From Phaeosaccion multiseriatum (taxonomy: Eukaryota > Ochrophyta, other classes), in the NCBI GenBank assembly GCA_965112735.1, contig OZ218963.1, forward strand, positions 930,001 through 994,000: a stretch of 64,000 nt of DNA, written 5' to 3'. This document shows positions 58,007 to 64,000 of the stretch, one piece after another. Below the pieces are notes generated by a model. That model was not told the origin of the DNA, ran no database searches, and saw only the letters and a program-made list of their open reading frames with translations. The position numbers and the translations under genes were made by a program. The stretch's first letter is position 1, and the number at the start of each line of letters is the position of its first letter.

Positions 58007-59292
58007 TTAAGACACAGCCCGGTCTTGTTTGGCCCTCTTCCTTGCAGCAGCTCTCTCCTTTGCAGCAAGAATCGTCGCTTCAGTCTTTGCCTTGTCCCTC
58101 TGAGTATCCCTCTCGAGCTCACCAGTCGCTCTCTGTTCATTTCGAACGGTATCTTCAGCAGGGTGGTCGTCCCCGCCCGCCGCTCCGCCCCCATCTTCCT
58201 CTCTCGCGCGCTTATTTTGGCTGACATGTCCCTCTCCCTCTTGACCTGGGGACGTTGTCGAGGGCAAATTGTCGCCAGTTGCTCCTTTCTCCCCGACTCC
58301 ATACTCGAGCGTCGCTGTATTCCTGTCAGACCCTACAGTGAAGGCACTTGTGGCGTTGGAAACGCTTGCCCCAGTCGCAATGTTCCTATTAAAGTTCAAG
58401 TAGAAGCTATCCATGCCGGCCTAGAGAGGCAGGGTATGGATATGGGGAGGGAACAGCAGGTACGTAGAGCCAGGGCGACAGAGGGTGAGAAAGACATGTC
58501 ATCTTTGGACAGAGGGGAGGTCGCGAGGGGCAGAGGGGATGAAGGACGGCTAGATCAGCCGTTGAGTCCCGAGCGTCAGCCCCTATTTCCCTTCTTAATT
58601 CCCGCTCTCCCCTTTCCTTCACCTGGTCGACTGACGTCCTCTCCTCCTCCTTTTCTTGGTTCTTCTCTTGCAGGTCCCACTTGCGCATTTCTTTCAGCTT
58701 CTTCTTGTACGACTCGGTAACGTACACTTCGCTAGAGGCGCCGATCTCCTCATCTTGAGCCTCCCTCTCCTTCAACAGCTTTCGCTCGTAAGCCTTTTCG
58801 TTCTGCACCTCCCGCATTTTGGCCTGTGGAGAGGAAAAGCGAGGATTCATCTTTGAGTGTCGCAGTTGAAAAAGCTGCCAGCGTGTTTCGAAGAGTACCA
58901 ACCTGTTTCAGTAAGCTGCCAATATACTTGGACTGCTTCCTCTCCTCCTTGGCTGCCTCCGCAGAGGCCTCCTGCTTCTCCGCCCTCTTGCCCTGCATCT
59001 CGTCGTAAACCTCGTCATAATCGTAGATCCCCCCACCCCCCCCCTCGGCAGCAGGGTGCGCCTCTCGATGCTTCTCCTTGGCCTCTCTGCGCGCGTTCGC
59101 CTCCCGAAGTCTTTTGTTGACAGCGGCAACAGACGAATGGTCTTCCTCATCATCATCATCATCGTCACTTCCGCCACCAAAGGCTGAGGCCGAAGGGCGC
59201 GAGCGGGCTGGGAGTGGCTTCTTTTGCCCCAACCTCCGCTGCGTGGAGCTCCCGACCAGCCCATACACCTTCCCTGGCTTATTGCCAACCAT
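58007..59292 (-). CDS. NSRP1: Nuclear speckle splicing regulatory protein 1 (NSRP1/CCDC55)
   Basis: Splicing regulator of the CCDC55/DUF2040 family. Three phase-0 exons (minus order 58903-59292, 58623-58823, 58007-58420) give 334 aa. The family core is seen as YDYDEVYDEMQGKRAEK, then KQSKYIGSLLKQ, AKMREVQNEKAYERKLLKERE, and VYVTESYKKKLKEMRKWD, followed by MDSFYLNFNRNIATG (the SSFY-like motif). The N-terminus has an acidic Asp run after RPSASAFGGGS; the C-terminus is Lys/Arg/Glu-rich. The start at 59292 (MVGNKPGKVYGL) was preferred over a further upstream ATG because the upstream residues are not family-like. Confidence 0.88.
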
Positions 59293-60679
59293 TCCTCCCG
59301 TTGTTCGAGACAAATTGGGATGGAAGATTGGAAGAATGGAGAACCAATGCAACAACGTCGTCGACAACCACATCGAATCTCAATCTCCGCTCCTTTTCTC
59401 TCCTTCTTCTAAATCTCTTTACTCTCCAAGCTGTCGCCGCACCAGCGGGCACGCTATCAGCTATCACCCTGCGCACTACCAGCTATTGCCCGCTAATAGC
59501 TATGCCCCGCCCCTCCCCCCGGCCCGGCAAGAAGGAAGAGGGAAGAGGGAGGAAAATACCAGGCATATGGGCAGCGTATAAAAGGCCTCGCGCCAGCCGC
59601 CACGCTGTCAGCTCACCACGCCCTCGCGCATTCACTCACTCACTCACTCACAGGAAGTCTGGGCCCGCCCAGTCGCACTGAGAGGGCAGAGAATCACCGC
59701 GGGCACTTAGCTAGTATCTCGGAACAGAAAGAGGGGGAGAGGAGGGAGGGAAAAGGAAGGATTAAGAGGCGCACTCATGGCTCACGTGAAGGGCCACATC
59801 AAGAGCCTGATTCAGCAGCACCTCTAGCATGTAAGTAATTTGAGTGGGAAGTCGAGGGCGGGAAGTCGATGAGGAGGCCGAGGTCGAGCGACATGCATGC
59901 GAAGGGGACCAAAGAGGCCCAGGGGGGGAGTAGCAAGGGGTGAGTGTGCGTGTAAGAAAAACGATATTGGTTCATGTGGTTGACGGCGAGGTGTGGCGAG
60001 GTGGGGAGCGAGAGAGGAGGCAGGGAGGCAGGGCGGGGTTGACGTCTACGGGGCCGGTACAACGTTGGCTGGAACAAGCACAGGATAGGCAGCTACTGGT
60101 GCAAGGGGGTCAGGAGGACACGGGTATGCCGAGAGGTCGTGTGGGTATTAGTAACGTTTTAAGACACACATCTACATCTGAACTAGCTACTATTTCCTTC
60201 TTTGTGAGGAGCTTGGAGTAAACATCGAGTAGCAAAAGAGGAGGAAACAGCCACCAGCTAAGAGTGGAGTTGAGAAGGCAGGGGCGCCACTGCCCTGGCT
60301 GGCTCACTCGCTAACATCTCCATCAGTCTACGGCGGGCACGCTCGAGGAGGGAGATTCCGTACGGCTCCCTGCTCCGGGGCACCATGCCTGCCAATGAAG
60401 CAGCGACCAGCCAGCCAGGCAGCCACGCTGGACTGGGAACTCAGCCATGGCTGGGGAGTGCTTCTCACGGACGAAGCAAGTACACGGAGCTGCGCTCACC
60501 AACTTCGATGTGTATGGCAAATGGCACTGCTGATAGCACTTTTCGGCCGACACTTTAGTCCTTGCTAGCTAAATATGGACGGAGGAGAAGAGAAGGAGGA
60601 AGAAGAGGAGGGGGCTGATAAAGCTCTAAAAAAGTCAGTAGCAAACGACTTAAGCAACTAGTCTACAGAGCCAGTTCGC
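59293..60679. other. Intergenic region with TATA-box-like site, no confident gene
   Basis: A GCTATC-rich repeat lies at about 59450-59505. A TATAAAA at 59577-59583 is followed by CACTCACTCACTCACTCACAG (about 59632-59652) and a minimal reading frame at 59777-59827 (MAHVKGHIKSLIQQHL, 16 aa). Whether this is a transcribed unit cannot be judged. From 59830 to 60679 I see no coding signal. Confidence 0.5.
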
Positions 60680-63600
60680 TCCATCATACAACTCACTCAC
60701 ACACTCACGTACTGGCTGATCCTCACACTCCTCACTCACTCACTCACTCACTCACTCACTCACTCACACACTCACTCACACACTCACTCACAATCACTCA
60801 CTCACTCACACACTCACGTACTGGCTGATCCTCACACTCCTCACTCACTCACTCACTCACTCACTCACTCACTCACTCACTCACACACTCACTCACTCAC
60901 TCACTCACTCACACACTCACGTACTGGCTGATCCTCACACTCCTCACTCACTCACTCACTCACACACTCACTCACTCACTCACTCACTCACTCATCGGCC
61001 CCACCAGGCGAGGTTTCTCCGACTTGTAGGCCCCTCCTGGCTTCTGGCCGCAGGTCAGCGCTGGCTTCTCGGCTTTCGGCCGTAGGCCGCCTATCGTGGC
61101 TTCCGGCTTGTCACCCTTTCCCGCTGGCGACTGGCTTCTGCTGGTCGCAGCCCAGCCCCTGGCTTCTCGGCTTTCGGTCTCAGGCCGCCTCTGGCTTCTG
61201 CTTCTTATCGGGGGCCAGAGAAACCTCGCCTGGGGCCGATCACTCACTCTCACTCACTCCCTCACTCACTTACTCACTCCTTCCCTCACTCACACACACT
61301 CACTCACTCACTCACTCACTCACTCACTCACTCCCCCGCTCCCCAACTCACTCACGCAGTCACTAAGTCAGTAACTCCCTTGCTCACTCACTCACTAAAT
61401 CACTCCCTCGTAGTCATAAGCAACCGATCTAAGTACCATCCTCCACTCACTTACTCACTCACTCACGCACACAATACCCCCCCGCTATCACTTACTCACT
61501 CACTCACCAGCCAGTCACTCACTCACTCATTCACTCCCTCCCTCCCTCCCTGGCTCACTCACTCACTCACTCACTCACTCACTCACTCACCCACTCACTC
61601 ACTCACTCACTCACCCACCCACTCACTCACTCACTCACTCACTCACTCACTCCCTCACTTACTCACTCACTCACTTTCTCAATCACTCACTCACTCGCTC
61701 GCTCACTCTATCCCACACTCACTCACACACTCACTCACTCACGCACTCAATTAATCCCTCACTCACACACTCACTCACTCGCTCACTCCCTCACACACTC
61801 ACTCACTCGCCCAGTAACTCCCTCTCTCACACACTCACTAAATCACTCTCTCATAGTCATAAGCAACCGCTCTAAGTACCGTCCTACACTCACTTACTCA
61901 CTCACTAACCAGTCACTCACTCACACACACACTCACTCACACACTCACTCACTCACTCACTCTCTCACTCACTCACTCACTCCCACCCTCACTCACTCAC
62001 GCATTCACTCACTCACTCACAAACGCACTCACTCACTCACTCACTCACTCACTCACTCACTCACTCACTCACTCACTCACTCACTCACTCACTCACTCAC
62101 TCACTCACTCAGCCCCTCACTCACTCACTCACTCACTCACTCACTCACTCACTCACCCACTCACTCACTCACTCACTCACTCACTCACTCACTCACTCAC
62201 TCACTCAGCCCCTCACTCAATAGCTCAATCCCTCAGGGAAAAGAAGAAAATCAAACACTCCCTCTCTCCCTTCCTCACTCACTCACACACTCACTCACTC
62301 ACTCACACACTCACTCACCCACTCACTCACTTACTCACTCACTAGCTCACTCACTCACTCACTCGCTCGCTCACTCTATCCCACACTCACTTACACATTC
62401 ACTCCCTCCCTCGCTCCCTCACTCACTCCCTCCCTCCCTCCCTCACTCACTCACTCACTCACGCACTCACTCACTCACTCACTCCCTCCCTCACTCGGCC
62501 CCTCACTCATTAGCTCAATACCCACTACTAGTCACTCACTCACTCCCTCACTCACTCCCTCACTCGCTCCCTCCCTCCATCCCCCCTCAATCACACACTC
62601 ACTCACACACTCCCTCCCTCCCTCCCTCACTCACTCACTCACTCACTCACTCACACACTCACTCACTTACTCCCTCACTCAGCCCCTCGCTCACTTTCTC
62701 AATCACTCACTCACTCGCTCACTCACTCTATCCCACACTCACTCACACACTCACTCACTCACGCACTCACTCACACACTCAATTAATCCCTCACTCACAC
62801 ACTCGCTCACTCGCTCACTCCCTCACGCGCTCCCTCACTCCCCCCCCTCTCTCACACACTCACTAAATCACTCCATCATAGTCATACGCAACCGATCTAA
62901 GTACCGTCCTACACTCACTCTTACTCAGCCCCTCACTCACTAGATCAATCACTCACTCATTAGCTCGCTCACTCTCTCCATCCCACACACACTCACACAC
63001 TCACTCACTCACTCCCTCACTCACTAAAATAATCCCTCACTCACTCACTCACTCACTCAGGCACTCACTCACACACTCACTCACTCACTCACTAAGTCAG
63101 TCACTCACGCGCTCGCTCACTCACTCCCTCACTCACTCACTCACTCACTCCCTCACTCACTCACTCACTCACTCACTCACTCACTCACTCACTCACAAAA
63201 AAAAAGAACAATTACTCAGTCACTGGCTCGCTCACACTCTCCATCCCATACACACTCACTTACTCACTCACTCACCCACTCACTCACTCAATTATTCCCT
63301 CACTCACTCACTCACTCACTCACTCACTCACTCAATCACTCACTCACACACTCACTCACCCACTCACCCACTCACTCCGTCACTCCCTTACTCACTCACC
63401 CACTCACTTACTCCCTCCCTTCCTCCCTCCCTCCCTCACTCGATCACTCACTCACTCACTCCCTCCCTCCCTCCCTCACTCACTCACTCACTTACTCACT
63501 CACTCACTCACTCAATCACTCACTCACTCACTAATTCACTCACTCATTCACTCACTCACTCACTCACTCACCCACTCACTCACTCACCCACTCCCTCACT

Positions 63601-64000
63601 CACTCACTCACTCACTCACTCACTCACTCACTCCCTCACTCGGCCCCTCACTCATTAGCTCAATACCCACTACTAGTCACTCACTCACTCCCTCACTCAC
63701 TCCCTCACTCGCTCCCTCCCTCCATCCCCCCTCAATCACACACTCACTCACACACTCCCTCCCTCCCTCACTCACTCACTCACTCACTCACTCACACACT
63801 CACTCACTTACTCCCTCACTCAGCCCCTCGCTCACTTTCTCAATCACTCACTCACTCGCTCGCTCACTCTATCCCACACTCACTCACACACTCACTCACT
63901 CACGCACTCACTCACACACTCAATTAATCCCTCACTCACACACTCGCTCACTCGCTCACTCCCTCACGCGCTCCCTCACTCCCCCCCCTCTCTCACACAC
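60680..64000. repeat. CTCA/ACTC satellite array, runs off the window
   Basis: Over 3 kb of degenerate (CTCA)n with CTCC and CACA variants. Within it are a ~105-bp unit containing GTACTGGCTGATCCTCACAC repeated three times (60705, 60812, 60917), a non-CTCA core containing TAGTCATAAGCAACCGATCT repeated three times (about 61393, 61836, 62861), and a segment of about 360 bp repeated at an offset of about 1.14 kb (62496-62859 versus 63641-64000). Confidence 0.95.
60994..61240. mobile_element. MITE-like element with terminal inverted repeats inside the CTCA satellite
   Basis: A GC-rich 247-bp island is bounded by inverted repeats. Left 60994-61019 (ATCGGCCCCACCAGGCGAGG, then TTTCTC) matches the reverse complement of right 61218-61240 except for a 3-base indel. 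The inside holds two copies of GCTTCTCGGCTTTCGG (about 61061 and about 61161). It has no coding capacity. The flanks are both CTCA repeat, so a target-site duplication cannot be distinguished. Confidence 0.65.

Noticed and set aside
60110-60553. Short minus-strand frames of 65-76 aa
   Set aside because: No start context, no conserved motifs and no splice continuation could be seen.
60680-64000. CRISPR-like regular direct repeats
   Set aside because: The units are simple CTCA tetranucleotides without unique spacers, and the contig is eukaryotic.

Overview
This is a eukaryotic nuclear contig. Its genes have many short GT-AG introns, untranslated gaps rich in simple repeats, and protein-coding exons of roughly 55-60% GC. 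Several features point to a photosynthetic, flagellated stramenopile (ochrophyte). There are two axonemal genes (CFAP57 and DNAI1), a protein whose signal peptide is followed by an A-F junction like a heterokont bipartite plastid-targeting sequence, and an EsV-1-7-like cysteine/histidine motif. I cannot name the species; a eustigmatophyte-like alga is a guess.

Layout. 1-1188 (+): 3' part of a WRAP53/TCAB1 telomerase-RNP WD40 gene. 2009-4630 (-): plastid- or secretory-targeted Ala/Lys-rich coiled-coil protein. 4778-7843 (+): OCRL/INPP5B-type inositol 5-phosphatase. 8041-9485 (-): mitochondrial ribosomal protein uL3m. 9877-11032 (-): small membrane protein resembling DUF3082. 11258-28010 (+): a 46-exon callose (1,3-beta-glucan) synthase with an extra N-terminal multi-TM module. 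28011-31260: repeats and a decayed coding region. 31278-32049 (+): small secreted polyQ protein. 32097-33723 (-): multi-pass membrane protein. 33859-41322 (+): a giant chromatin protein joining PWWP, EsV-1-7-like, CXXC and a degenerate histone-deacetylase domain. 41663-46529 (+): CFAP57. 46578-50130 (-): HMG-CoA synthase fused to a ketosynthase. 50273-52675 (+): DUF445 membrane protein. 52740-53669 (-): DPM2 with decayed duplicate copies of its last exon. 54059-55069 (-): RanBP2-zinc-finger RNA-binding protein. 55190-57983 (+): DNAI1. 58007-59292 (-): NSRP1. 60680-64000: a CTCA satellite containing a MITE-like insert.

Organisation. Genes often occur as head-to-head pairs separated by only about 110-225 bp (4630/4778, 11032/11258, 33723/33859, 50130/50273, 55069/55190), which suggests shared bidirectional promoters. 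The axonemal genes CFAP57 and DNAI1 imply a flagellated stage. DPM2 and HMG-CoA synthase both feed dolichol and mannosyl-donor chemistry, but nothing here shows co-regulation.

All exon boundaries were read by eye from splice consensus, frame continuity and family similarity. No alignment, transcript or database search was run. For every multi-exon gene marked complete, the exon lengths sum to a whole number of codons, which is an internal check on the models.
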